32,701 nucleotides of DNA, from positions 1-32,701 of the forward strand of contig CATZRD010000027.1 of the NCBI GenBank assembly GCA_958423465.1. Direction: 5' to 3'. Below the pieces are notes generated by a model that ran no database searches, had not been told where the DNA came from, and saw nothing but the letters and a program-made list of their open reading frames with translations. Of the stretch, positions 26,187-32,701 are shown in pieces; positions within the stretch are counted from its first letter, which is position 1, and each line of letters starts with the position of its first letter. Source of the stretch: an uncultured Oscillospiraceae bacterium (GTDB lineage: Bacteria; Bacillota; Clostridia; Oscillospirales; Oscillospiraceae). The position numbers and the translations under genes are program-made.

Positions 26187-27569
26187 ATGAAAATTCGCCG
26201 CATTTTCGCTGTTTTTTTCAGTCTGCTGCTGGCTGTCACGCTGTCGGTGGACGCCTTCGCCGCCGACGGGGACGTGGGCTCCCTTCCGGACGGGGAGGCG
26301 GCGGCCAAGGCCGCCCTGCTCATCGACCCGGACACGGAGGAGATCCTCTACGCCCGGAACATCCATGAGCGGCTCTATCCCGCCAGCCTCACCAAGATCA
26401 TGACCGCCTCCCTGGTGCTGGAGGCCGTGGACAGCGGCGCGCTGGCCATGGATACGGTGCTCACCGCCTCGGAGACCGCCCTGGCGGGCCTGCCCGCCGA
26501 CGGCAGCAACGCCGGCATCAAGGCGGGCGAGGAGCTGACGGTCCGGGATCTGCTCTGCTGCGTCATGGTGGTCTCCGCCAACGAGGCCTGCAACGTGCTG
26601 GCGGAGGCGGTGTCCGGCTCCGTGGCGGTCTTTGTGGACGCCATGAACGCCAAGGCAAAGGCGCTGGGCTGCGAGGACACCCACTTTGCCAACACCAACG
26701 GCCTTCAGGACATCCAGCACTACACCTCCGCCTGGGATATGTACCTCATCGTCAAAAGCGCCCGGACCCACCCGGACTTCATGACCCTGGCCAACACCCG
26801 CATGGCGGAGATTCCCGCCACCAACCTGTCCGCCCAGCGGACCTACTACACCACCAACCATCTGATCTCCACCTGGCGCAGCGCCAAATACCTCTACAGC
26901 GGCGCGGAGGGGATCAAGACCGGCTCCACCAGCGACGCGGGGCTGTGCCTGGTGTCCTCCGCCACCCGCTCCGGCCGGTCCCTCATCAGCGTGGTGCTGG
27001 GGGCCCAGCGGGTGACGCTGGAGGACGGTTCCGCCCAGATGCAGAACTTCTCCGAGACCATCCGGCTCTTTGACTACGGCTTCGACGGCTTCACCCGCCG
27101 GATCATCCTCAGCGACGACGAGCTCATCGACGAGGTGCCGGTGACCCTGTCCCAGGCCGTCAATTCCGTCAAGGTCCACCCCGCCCGGGAGATCGAGCGG
27201 CTGGTCCCCAAGGACCTGGACCCGGAAACGGACATCCAGCGGGAGTGGACCTTCATCGCCGACAGCGTGGAGGCCCCCATCCAGCGGGGTCAGGTGCTGG
27301 GGCAGATCACCCTCAGCTGCGGCGATACGGTGTACGGCACTGTGGACCTGCTGGCGGACGACAACGTCCCCGCCAGCCGCCTGCTGGTGTTCCAGCGGGA
27401 CGCCCTGCTGTTCCTCCAGCGGCCTGTGGTCAAGCTGGCTCTCATCGGGGCGGCGGCGCTGATCCTGCTGATCATCGTGCTGCGGATCGCCCTGGGCTCC
27501 CGGCGGCGGCGCTACGGCAGAAGCGGCGGCGGCTACCGGGGCGGCGGTTACCGGGGCCGGCGGCGCTGA
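26187..27569 (+). CDS. D-alanyl-D-alanine carboxypeptidase (DacB/DacF-type, peptidase S11)
   Basis: A 460-residue penicillin-binding protein. Signal peptide 1-25 (cut after VDAFA); catalytic motifs Ser67-x-x-Lys70 (PASLTKIMTA), SAN at 130-132 and KTG at 244-246. A beta-rich C-terminal domain, a membrane anchor (about 425-447) and an odd Gly/Arg/Tyr-rich tail (RRRRYGRSGGGYRGGGYRGRRR-like) complete it. It trims the terminal D-Ala of peptidoglycan stem peptides outside the membrane; relatives act in vegetative growth or in spore cortex formation. The ATG at 26187 (GGGAG upstream) was chosen because it gives a standard signal peptide. It is divergent from the comEA-like operon. Confidence 0.93.
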   Translation: MKIRRIFAVFFSLLLAVTLSVDAFAADGDVGSLPDGEAAAKAALLIDPDTEEILYARNIHERLYPASLTKIMTASLVLEAVDSGALAMDTVLTASETALAGLPADGSNAGIKAGEELTVRDLLCCVMVVSANEACNVLAEAVSGSVAVFVDAMNAKAKALGCEDTHFANTNGLQDIQHYTSAWDMYLIVKSARTHPDFMTLANTRMAEIPATNLSAQRTYYTTNHLISTWRSAKYLYSGAEGIKTGSTSDAGLCLVSSATRSGRSLISVVLGAQRVTLEDGSAQMQNFSETIRLFDYGFDGFTRRIILSDDELIDEVPVTLSQAVNSVKVHPAREIERLVPKDLDPETDIQREWTFIADSVEAPIQRGQVLGQITLSCGDTVYGTVDLLADDNVPASRLLVFQRDALLFLQRPVVKLALIGAAALILLIIVLRIALGSRRRRYGRSGGGYRGGGYRGRRR

Positions 27570-27600
27570 GGCGGCTCCCCGTCTGCCGGCGGAATCATAC

Positions 27601-27634
27601 AGGCGGCCTCCGGATAAACGTCCGGAGGCCGCCT
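27601..27634. terminator. Terminator between convergent D,D-carboxypeptidase and gerQ genes
   Basis: Perfect 14-bp arms (27601-27614 and 27621-27634) with a 6-nt loop, followed by TTTG on the plus strand. It lies between two convergent stop codons and probably serves both. Confidence 0.75.
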
Positions 27635-27641
27635 TTGCCTG

Positions 27642-28262
27642 TCACCAGTTGGACTGGGCGCCCAGAGACCAGTTGGTGGAGCAGTAGGGAACGTCCTTGG
27701 TGTCGTGGAACTGGACAAACTTCACCGCGTACAGGTCGCAGGACACATAGCGGTTATAGTTGGGCTGGTAGATCACCAGATAGTCGCTGCCCACGCTGTG
27801 GAGGATCCCCTGCCAGGTCACCGCCTGCTGGGTCCCCACCAGGAAGGTGGCCACCACGAAATAGCCCACGTTCCGGTGCAGCAGGCTGCGCAGAGAGGCC
27901 AGATACGACTCCCGGGTGTCCGACGGGCTGTGGGTGGCGGCCATATCCAGGGGGTTCTTCATGCGCTGGCTCTGGGGCACGGTGAACTGAGGCCGCCCCC
28001 CGGGCACGCTGCCGCCCATGCCCTCCGGCGGCGTCTGGCCCGGCAGGGGAAACCGCTCCATCTCCATGCCGCTCATGCCGCTCATGCCGGCGTTCATGCC
28101 GTTCATACCGGTATTCATACCGCCCATGCCCTCAGCGGTCCACCCGCCCTGCCCCGTCCCGGCGTCCGGAGGCATGGTGTATCGGGTCTCGTCCGGCGTG
28201 CCCTGGGGAAGGCGCACTTCTCCCTCCATCCCGCTTTGGGACTGATACTCTTGCTGCGTCAT
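27642..28262 (-). CDS. gerQ: GerQ-like spore coat protein
   Basis: A 206-residue protein. The C-terminal half (about 115-190) matches the GerQ domain: LRSLLHRNVGYFVVATFLVG, then WQGILHSVGSDYLVIY and RYVSCDLYAVKFVQF. The N-terminal half is low-complexity, with a run of Met-Gly-x units (GGMNTGMNGMNAGMSGMSGM) and many Gln/Lys-compatible crosslinking residues. In Bacillus subtilis GerQ is a coat protein needed to place the cortex hydrolase CwlJ, and is crosslinked by transglutaminase. Here the cwlJ gene is 41 bp upstream in the same operon, which strongly supports the call. The ATG has GGAG at about 9 nt. Confidence 0.88.
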   Translation of the reverse strand: MTQQEYQSQSGMEGEVRLPQGTPDETRYTMPPDAGTGQGGWTAEGMGGMNTGMNGMNAGMSGMSGMEMERFPLPGQTPPEGMGGSVPGGRPQFTVPQSQRMKNPLDMAATHSPSDTRESYLASLRSLLHRNVGYFVVATFLVGTQQAVTWQGILHSVGSDYLVIYQPNYNRYVSCDLYAVKFVQFHDTKDVPYCSTNWSLGAQSNW

Positions 28263-28303
28263 AAAAAGTCACTCCTTCATGATTTCCGCCCGGAGGCGGA
28301 CGG

Positions 28304-28744
28304 TCAGGTGCTGTAATAGGCGTCCGTGGGGTTATAGAAACAGTGGTCGCCGATTCGGGTCTGCCAGTAGCCCACGTCTGAGGGGAAGCGGCTGCGGCAC
28401 TTGGGGCTGAAGGGATTGTAGAACCACAGGGACTCCGCCACGTCCGGCAGGCGGTTCCCGGCGATGGCCCAGTCGGCGATCTCATAGTGGATCTGCTGGG
28501 GGCGCATATTGTAGATGTTCTGCGGGTTATAGGCCCCCCGCTCCGTTTCGCTGGCGCAGACGAACTGCCCCGGCTGAAAGATGATGTTGCGGATGCTGCC
28601 CTTGCCCACCCGGGCGTACTCGCCGCCCCTGGCGTTGACCCGGTTCATCACCACGCCCGCCACCGCCTTCATGCCGTTCTCGCCCTCTCCGCCGGCCTCA
28701 CATTCGATGAGCCGCGCCAGCAGCTCCCGGTCAGAATAAGCCAT
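28304..28744 (-). CDS. cwlJ: Spore cortex-lytic hydrolase of the SleB/CwlJ family
   Basis: A 146-residue enzyme consisting of a single Hydrolase_2 domain, with no signal peptide and no peptidoglycan-binding domain. This is CwlJ rather than SleB architecture. The catalytic Glu16 is in ECEAGGE; other family blocks are AVAGVVMNRV, NIIFQPGQF and WFYNPFSPKC. It breaks spore cortex peptidoglycan during germination, acting from the coat. It is first of a two-gene unit with gerQ, behind a SigK-like promoter. GGAG lies 11 nt before the ATG. Confidence 0.93.
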   Translation of the reverse strand: MAYSDRELLARLIECEAGGEGENGMKAVAGVVMNRVNARGGEYARVGKGSIRNIIFQPGQFVCASETERGAYNPQNIYNMRPQQIHYEIADWAIAGNRLPDVAESLWFYNPFSPKCRSRFPSDVGYWQTRIGDHCFYNPTDAYYST

Positions 28745-28770
28745 ACGTACTTCACACTCCTGCTCACGCC

Positions 28771-28799
28771 TATTGTATGCCCCGCCGCCCCGCCCGGTG
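28771..28799 (-). promoter_or_regulatory. SigK/SigE-like mother-cell promoter of cwlJ-gerQ
   Basis: On the minus strand CACC (28796-28799) and CATACAATA (28771-28779) are separated by 16 bp. This fits the SigK consensus mACm-N16-CATAnnnTA exactly. The -10 also matches SigE (CATACAnT), but no SigE -35 is seen. It lies about 27 bp before the cwlJ start. Confidence 0.65.
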
Positions 28800-28819
28800 A
28801 CGGCGGGAAAGCAAAGGAC

Positions 28820-28859
28820 GCGCAGGCGGGCGGCCCCAAATAGGGCCGCCCGCCTGCGC
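28820..28859 (-). terminator. Likely terminator of the TSCPD gene
   Basis: Perfect 17-bp GC-rich arms (28820-28836 and 28843-28859) with a 6-nt loop, 45 bp past the TSCPD stop. The T-run after it is poor (GTCCTTTGC), so this is a stem-driven terminator at best. Confidence 0.65.
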
Positions 28860-28904
28860 TGTTTCTTCCTGTTGGGATCTTCGTCCCCCGTCCGGGGGCG
28901 CTTC

Positions 28905-29162
28905 TCAGCCCTGCCGGCCCTTGAGGGCCTCCGTCAGGGCCCGGGCCAGCTGGTCGGGGCAGCTGGTGGGCTTGAAGCCGCAGCGGATGCCGCTGAGGCG
29001 GTTCACCGCCTCCTCCGCCGTCATGCCCTCCACCAGACGGGAGATCCCCTGGAGGTTGCCGTTGCAGCCGCCGGTGAATGTCACGTTGTGGAGCCTGCCG
29101 TCCTCCAGGCTGAAGTCGATGCGGCTGGAACAGGTGCCGCTGGTCTTGTAGGTATACGTCAT
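28905..29162 (-). CDS. TSCPD-domain protein (TIGR03905 family)
   Basis: An 85-residue protein that is just one TSCPD domain: TYKTSGTCSSRIDF, then FTGGCNGNLQGI, IRCGFKPTSCPDQL. The four cysteines and the terminal SCPDQL motif are as in the family, which also occurs at the C-terminus of class II ribonucleotide reductases. The stand-alone version is of unknown function, probably metal-binding. The start at 29162 is preceded by GAGGAGAC. It has its own strong promoter that begins right at the end of spo0A. Confidence 0.88.
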   Translation of the reverse strand: MTYTYKTSGTCSSRIDFSLEDGRLHNVTFTGGCNGNLQGISRLVEGMTAEEAVNRLSGIRCGFKPTSCPDQLARALTEALKGRQG

Positions 29163-29232
29163 GAGCGCCGTCTCCTCTGCATAAGTTTTCCAATGTCCGG
29201 CGCGCCTTCGCGGGCCGGCGCGTTTTAAGGAG

Positions 29233-29261
29233 AGTATAGCAGAAAAGCGGCGCTCTGACAA
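29233..29261 (-). promoter_or_regulatory. Promoter of the TSCPD gene
   Basis: Minus-strand TTGTCA (29256-29261) and TATACT (29233-29238) with a 17-bp spacer, starting 9 bp after the spo0A stop codon. The leader of about 65 nt contains a GC-rich hairpin (29200-29222 region). Confidence 0.8.
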
Positions 29262-29269
29262 GCCCCTTA

Positions 29270-30022
29270 TCAGGCGGTGGTGATGGTTTTCATTTTCAGC
29301 CGGATCCGGTCGGAGATCATGGCGATGAACTCGCTGTTGGTGGGCTTGCCCTTGGCATTGGACACCGTGTAGCCGAAGAACCGCTGGAGCGTCTCCAGAT
29401 CCCCCCGGTCCCAGGCCACCTCGATGGCGTGGCGGATGGCCCGCTCCACCCGGCTGGCGGTGGTGTGGAACCGCTTGGCCACCTCGGGATACAGCACCTT
29501 GGTGACGGAGTTGATCACGTCCATATCCTCCACCGTGATCATGATGGCCTCCCGCACATACTGGTAGCCCTTGATATGGGCGGGAACGCCCACCTCGTGG
29601 ATGATGGAGGTGACCATCTCCTCCAGGCCGGGTGCGTGAAGCTCCTCGGCGGAGGCCTCGCCCAGCTGGATCAGGTTCTCGATCAGCGCCTCCTCATTGC
29701 AGGGCTTGCTGACGAACATGGCGGCCCCCAGGCTGCCGGCCATGGCCACCGCCTCGTTGCTGACGAACTGGGACATGGCCAAAACGGCGGTGGTGTGCTG
29801 GCCCTCCATCCTGCGCAGGATGCTCAGGCCGTCCAGGCCCGGCAGGAGCATATCCAGCAGCAGCACGTCCGGCTCCGTCTCCTGCACCAGCTTCAGCGCC
29901 TCCTGACCGTCGCCGGTGGAGCCAACGATCTGAAACCGGCCCGTCCTCTCCAGCGCCGTCTGGAGCATCTGCCGGGCGTCCTCGTTGGTCTCTGTCAAAA
30001 CGATCTTGATTTTGTTTTCCAT
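29270..30022 (-). CDS. spo0A: Sporulation master regulator Spo0A
   Basis: A 250-residue response regulator. The receiver domain is 1-120 with phospho-acceptor Asp57 (LLLDMLLPGLDG) and a conserved Lys in FVSKPC. The Spo0A DNA-binding domain is about 140-250, with IIHEVGVPAHIKGYQYVREA, then VAKRFHTTASRVERAIRHAI, and GKPTNSEFIAMI. It is a close match to the family in the C-terminal half. The receiver's usual acidic pair (Asp-Asp in ADDN) reads Glu11-Thr12 here (TETNE). The start at 30022 has AAGGGG upstream. spoIVB is the upstream neighbour, the classic Firmicute order. A 0A-box cluster lies about 170-210 bp upstream. Confidence 0.97.
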   Translation of the reverse strand: MENKIKIVLTETNEDARQMLQTALERTGRFQIVGSTGDGQEALKLVQETEPDVLLLDMLLPGLDGLSILRRMEGQHTTAVLAMSQFVSNEAVAMAGSLGAAMFVSKPCNEEALIENLIQLGEASAEELHAPGLEEMVTSIIHEVGVPAHIKGYQYVREAIMITVEDMDVINSVTKVLYPEVAKRFHTTASRVERAIRHAIEVAWDRGDLETLQRFFGYTVSNAKGKPTNSEFIAMISDRIRLKMKTITTA

Positions 30023-30118
30023 TTGCTTTCCCCTTCCTTTCCTTGAAACGGCGATATCAGCCGCCATTGGACAGCCATAATATGACGAAATCTCAAAGCT
30101 TCAGGTCGGCTTGGCTAC

Positions 30119-30147
30119 AAATTACCATAAACGGACAGAAAACACAA
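30119..30147 (-). promoter_or_regulatory. Candidate spo0A promoter
   Basis: Minus-strand TTGTGT (30142-30147) and TAATTT (30119-30124) with a 17-bp spacer. A second weaker candidate is CTGAAG (30099-30104) with TATTAT (30077-30082), 16-bp spacer. No SigH promoter was recognised. The whole gap between spo0A and spoIVB (about 315 bp) is AT-rich and non-coding. Confidence 0.45.
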
Positions 30148-30188
30148 GTCGAAAACGGGCGTTGCGCTCCAAAAATCGTCCAAAAAAA

Positions 30189-30235
30189 TTCGACAAAACT
30201 GAAAATTTTGTCGAAGAATGTCGAATCCTGTCGCA
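30189..30235. promoter_or_regulatory. Cluster of Spo0A boxes upstream of spo0A
   Basis: Three exact copies of the 0A-box core TGTCGAA: one reversed (TTCGACA, 30189-30195) and two direct (30209-30215 and 30219-30225). A one-mismatch copy, TGTCGCA, lies at 30229-30235. The first two sit in a 10-bp perfect inverted repeat TTCGACAAAA/TTTTGTCGAA (30189-30198 and 30206-30215). This points to autoregulation of spo0A. Confidence 0.8.
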
Positions 30236-30291
30236 TGGCGCTTTAAAAGGCCGTTTCTGCCGGTCCCTGCCGGAAGATCGGGAGGAAAATC

Positions 30292-30327
30292 GTCCGGCCC
30301 CGGCGGAATACTCCGCCGGGGCCCGGA
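30292..30327 (-). terminator. Terminator of spoIVB
   Basis: A long GC-rich hairpin (arms around 30292-30307 and 30311-30327, one bulged base) followed on the minus strand by GATTTTCC, 10 bp past the spoIVB stop. It separates spoIVB from spo0A. Confidence 0.75.
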
Positions 30328-30337
30328 CAACCTGATA

Positions 30338-31390
30338 TCAGGAGGCGCTGTCCTCCCGGCCCGCCGTGGCCAGCATATTTTCGATGAGGATCCCATACCC
30401 CTTCTCCGGGTCGTTGACCATCACGTGGGTGACGGCCCCCACCAGTCTGCCGTCCTGGAGGATCGGGCTGCCGCTCATTCCCTGCACGATGCCGCCGGTG
30501 CGGGCAATGAGCCGGTCATCCGTCACCCGCAGCAGCAGGTTCTGGGTGTCCGCCTGGTCCATGATCCGGGTGATCTCCACCGTATAGGTCTCCACCTGGT
30601 CGCCGGTCACATTGGACAGGATCACCGCCGGGCCAGGGCGGACCTGGCCGGAGCGGGCCACCGGGATGGCGTCGCTGGCCAGGAAGTCGCAGCTCTCCAT
30701 GGTGCCGAAAACCCCCCGGTCCGTATTGGCGTACAGCTCCCCCATGTCCCCGGTGAGGTCGAAGCTGCCCTTCAGTTCCCCCGGTTCCCCGGCGCTGCCC
30801 TTCTTCACCGCCTTCACCTGGGCGTCCATCACCGCGCCGTTGCCCATGGGCATCAGCATCCCCGTGTCGCTGTCGGTGATCCCGTGGCCCAGGGCGCCGA
30901 AGGTCCCGGTATCCGGATCGTAGAAGGTGACGGTGCCGATGCCCGCCATGCTGTCCCGAATCCACGCTCCCAGGTGATAGAGGCCGTCGGAGGCCAGCAC
31001 CGGGCAGGCGGTGGCCGTCACCTGTCTGCCGTCCCGCTGGAGCACCAGGGGGACAGGTCCGCCGGTCTGGAGCAGATCGGCGAACTGCTCCGTGCTCTCC
31101 ACGGCCACGCCCCCCGCCGTCTCGATCACGTCTCCTACCCGCAGTCCGCAGTCCACTCCCGGCGTTCTCACCTCTCCCCCGGTCTGGACCTCGCTGAGGC
31201 CCACCACCACCACGCCTCTGGAAAACAGCTTGATGCCGATGGTGTGCCCCACCGGGACCAGGGAGCTCGCCTCCAGCCGGGCCGCGCAGGCCTGGCCGCC
31301 CAGCCGCCAGAGGGAGGCGGCGCACAGCAGGCTACTCAGGAAAAAAGCCCGGAGGCGCGGTCTCCCCTTGTTCTTTTTCCGTTCGATCAT
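30338..31390 (-). CDS. spoIVB: SpoIVB serine peptidase (S55)
   Basis: A 350-residue protein with an N-terminal membrane anchor (about 13-37), a PDZ domain (about 60-125; GLRVGDVIETAGG) and a C-terminal S55 peptidase domain. Active-site residues: His169 in GALGHGITD, the serine in IVQGMSGSPI (306/308) and Asp291/292 as probable third member. In Bacillus it is made in the forespore, secreted into the intermembrane space, and cuts SpoIVFA to start SigK activation. It is shorter than the Bacillus enzyme (about 425). The ATG has AAAAGGGGTGG upstream. No clear SigF/SigG promoter was found. Confidence 0.95.
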   Translation of the reverse strand: MIERKKNKGRPRLRAFFLSSLLCAASLWRLGGQACAARLEASSLVPVGHTIGIKLFSRGVVVVGLSEVQTGGEVRTPGVDCGLRVGDVIETAGGVAVESTEQFADLLQTGGPVPLVLQRDGRQVTATACPVLASDGLYHLGAWIRDSMAGIGTVTFYDPDTGTFGALGHGITDSDTGMLMPMGNGAVMDAQVKAVKKGSAGEPGELKGSFDLTGDMGELYANTDRGVFGTMESCDFLASDAIPVARSGQVRPGPAVILSNVTGDQVETYTVEITRIMDQADTQNLLLRVTDDRLIARTGGIVQGMSGSPILQDGRLVGAVTHVMVNDPEKGYGILIENMLATAGREDSAS

Positions 31391-31530
31391 TCATTTCACC
31401 ACCCCTTTTCGCAAAATTCGCCGCCGCGGCAAGGTTACTTTGCGCCGGCAGGCGGAAAATAACCCGGCGCCGGATTTCTAAAATGCGGCGGGTTTGGCAT
31501 GGAGAAAACTGCAAGGGCCGCAGAAGGCGA

Positions 31531-31569
31531 AAAAAAGCGGACGCCGCAGACCAAAGTCTGCGGCGTCCG
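31531..31569 (-). terminator. Terminator of ftsZ
   Basis: Perfect 14-bp arms (31538-31551 and 31556-31569), loop of 4 nt, and a run of seven T on the minus strand directly after the stem (31531-31537). The 140 bp from here to spoIVB hold nothing further. Confidence 0.92.
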
Positions 31570-31637
31570 GCATATTTTGTCAAAAAACGCGGCGGGCGGT
31601 CCCGTCAGGGGCACTCCATTCCCATGGACCGCCGCTG

Positions 31638-32701
31638 TCAGCGGTCGCCGCTGAAGATCTTCAGGATGTCATTGAAGGAGTCGTCCTCGGCGCTGGGCTC
31701 CGAGGGCTGCTCCATCATGCGGTCGAAGGCGGACTTCTTGTCCCCGCCCGCCGCGGTCCCGGCGGCAGTGGAGGAAGCGCCGGCAGGCCCGGTCTTTTCG
31801 TTGAGGCCGGTGGCGATGACCGTGACCCGGATCTCGTCCTCCATGGTCTCGTCGAAGGTGGCGCCGAAGATGGTGATGGCGTCGGGGTCCACCATGGACT
31901 GGACCAGGGAAGCGGCCTGCTCCACCTCCTCCATGTCGATATCCATGGAGCCGGTGATGTTGATGAGGATGCCCCGGGCGCCGTTGATGGAGGTCTCCAG
32001 CAGGGGACTGGTGACGGCCATGCGGGCGGCCTCCTCGGCCTTGCCCTTGCCGGCGGCGCGGCCCACACCCATGTGGGCCAGACCGGCGTCCTTCATGATG
32101 GCGGTCACGTCGGCGAAGTCCAGGTTGATGAAGCCCGTCTCCTTGATGAGGTCGGAGATGGACTGCACCGCCTGCTTCAGTACGTCGTCGGCGATCTCGA
32201 AGGCGTTGGCGAAGGTGATCTTCTGATCGGTGGCGTGCTTCAGCCGGTCGTTGGGGATAATGACCAGAGAATCCACCTTTTCCCGCAGCTCGCTGATGCC
32301 GGCCTCCGCCTGCTTCATCCTGCGCTTTCCCTCGAAGGCGAAGGGCTTGGTGACCACGCCCACGGTGAGGATGCCCTGCTCCTTGGCGGCCTCGGCCACG
32401 ATGGGGGCCGCGCCGGTGCCGGTGCCGCCGCCCATGCCCGCGGTGATGAACACCATGTCCGTGTCCTCCAGGGCCTTGGCGATCTGGTTGCGGCTCTCCT
32501 CGGCGGACTTGCGGCCCACCTCGGGATCGGAACCCGCGCCCTGCCCGTGGGTCAGCTTCTCGCCGATCTGGATCTTATACCCGGCGCTGGACACGTTCAG
32601 CGCCTGCTTGTCCGTATTGACCGCCACAAAGTCCACCCCGTTGACGCCGGAGCGCACCATGCGGTTGACCACGTTATTGCCGCCGCCGCCGACGCCGATG
32701 A
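31638..32701 (-). CDS. ftsZ: Cell-division GTPase FtsZ (start beyond the right edge)
   Basis: The visible 354 codons lack only the first residues. The frame is open through the right edge with IGVGGGGNNVVNRM, the T1 loop found at about residue 15-28 of FtsZ. The tubulin signature GGGTGTG is present (AGMGGGTGTGAAP), as are NTDKQAL and the T7 synergy loop (NLDFADVTAIM). The C-terminus has a disordered Ala/Gly/Ser linker and ends SFNDILKIFSGDR, a short FtsA/SepF-binding peptide. It polymerises into the Z ring. Confidence 0.98.
   Translation of the reverse strand, partial: IGVGGGGNNVVNRMVRSGVNGVDFVAVNTDKQALNVSSAGYKIQIGEKLTHGQGAGSDPEVGRKSAEESRNQIAKALEDTDMVFITAGMGGGTGTGAAPIVAEAAKEQGILTVGVVTKPFAFEGKRRMKQAEAGISELREKVDSLVIIPNDRLKHATDQKITFANAFEIADDVLKQAVQSISDLIKETGFINLDFADVTAIMKDAGLAHMGVGRAAGKGKAEEAARMAVTSPLLETSINGARGILINITGSMDIDMEEVEQAASLVQSMVDPDAITIFGATFDETMEDEIRVTVIATGLNEKTGPAGASSTAAGTAAGGDKKSAFDRMMEQPSEPSAEDDSFNDILKIFSGDR

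Overview
The window is a GC-rich, gene-dense piece of a spore-forming Clostridia chromosome. It most resembles the gut Oscillospirales/Oscillospiraceae (Flavonifractor, Lawsonibacter, Intestinimonas-like). That placement is inferred from gene content (spo0A, spoIVB, gerQ-cwlJ, a GerMN protein, DUF4860) together with the GC-rich codons. No tRNA, rRNA, CRISPR array, transposase or phage gene was seen. Both ends cut through a gene: rpoC on the left and ftsZ on the right.

Left part (1-6.4 kb). rpoB-rpoC lie on the minus strand with their own near-consensus promoter and a leader of about 180 nt. rplJ/rplL are not next to them; a tiny membrane-protein gene sits there instead. Divergent from it, a strong promoter drives a leader holding a 22-codon Cys-rich ORF and a terminator-like hairpin. 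A 73-residue unknown protein and a membrane-anchored YARHG-domain protein follow.

Middle (6.4-15.4 kb). A minus-strand group encodes a DUF3810 metalloprotease-like membrane protein, a DUF5662 protein and a membrane-tethered XRE regulator. Next comes an AT-rich decayed stretch with tandem repeats and the 3' remnant of a surface-protein gene. A plus-strand operon follows: a transglutaminase-like exported protein, a GspF/PilC platform protein, four small single-pass proteins (one DUF4860, one pseudopilin-like) and a PilT retraction-type ATPase. PilB, a prepilin peptidase and a canonical pilin are absent, which makes this the most unusual system in the window.

Right-middle (15.4-27.6 kb), largely minus strand. 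A TetR - alpha/beta hydrolase - GPH symporter operon has an inverted-repeat operator wrapped around its -10 box. After it come a two-lobed GNAT protein, an RlmD-type rRNA methyltransferase and a beta-CASP metallo-beta-lactamase nuclease. Then a tightly overlapping comEA-like - response regulator - histidine kinase - GerMN operon faces a divergent D,D-carboxypeptidase gene.

Right end (27.6-32.7 kb). This is a sporulation/division block: gerQ and cwlJ (behind a SigK-like promoter), a TSCPD protein, spo0A (0A-box cluster upstream, atypical receiver acidic pocket), spoIVB and ftsZ. Many of the promoters called here have exactly 17-bp spacers. All calls come from reading the sequence; no database search was run.
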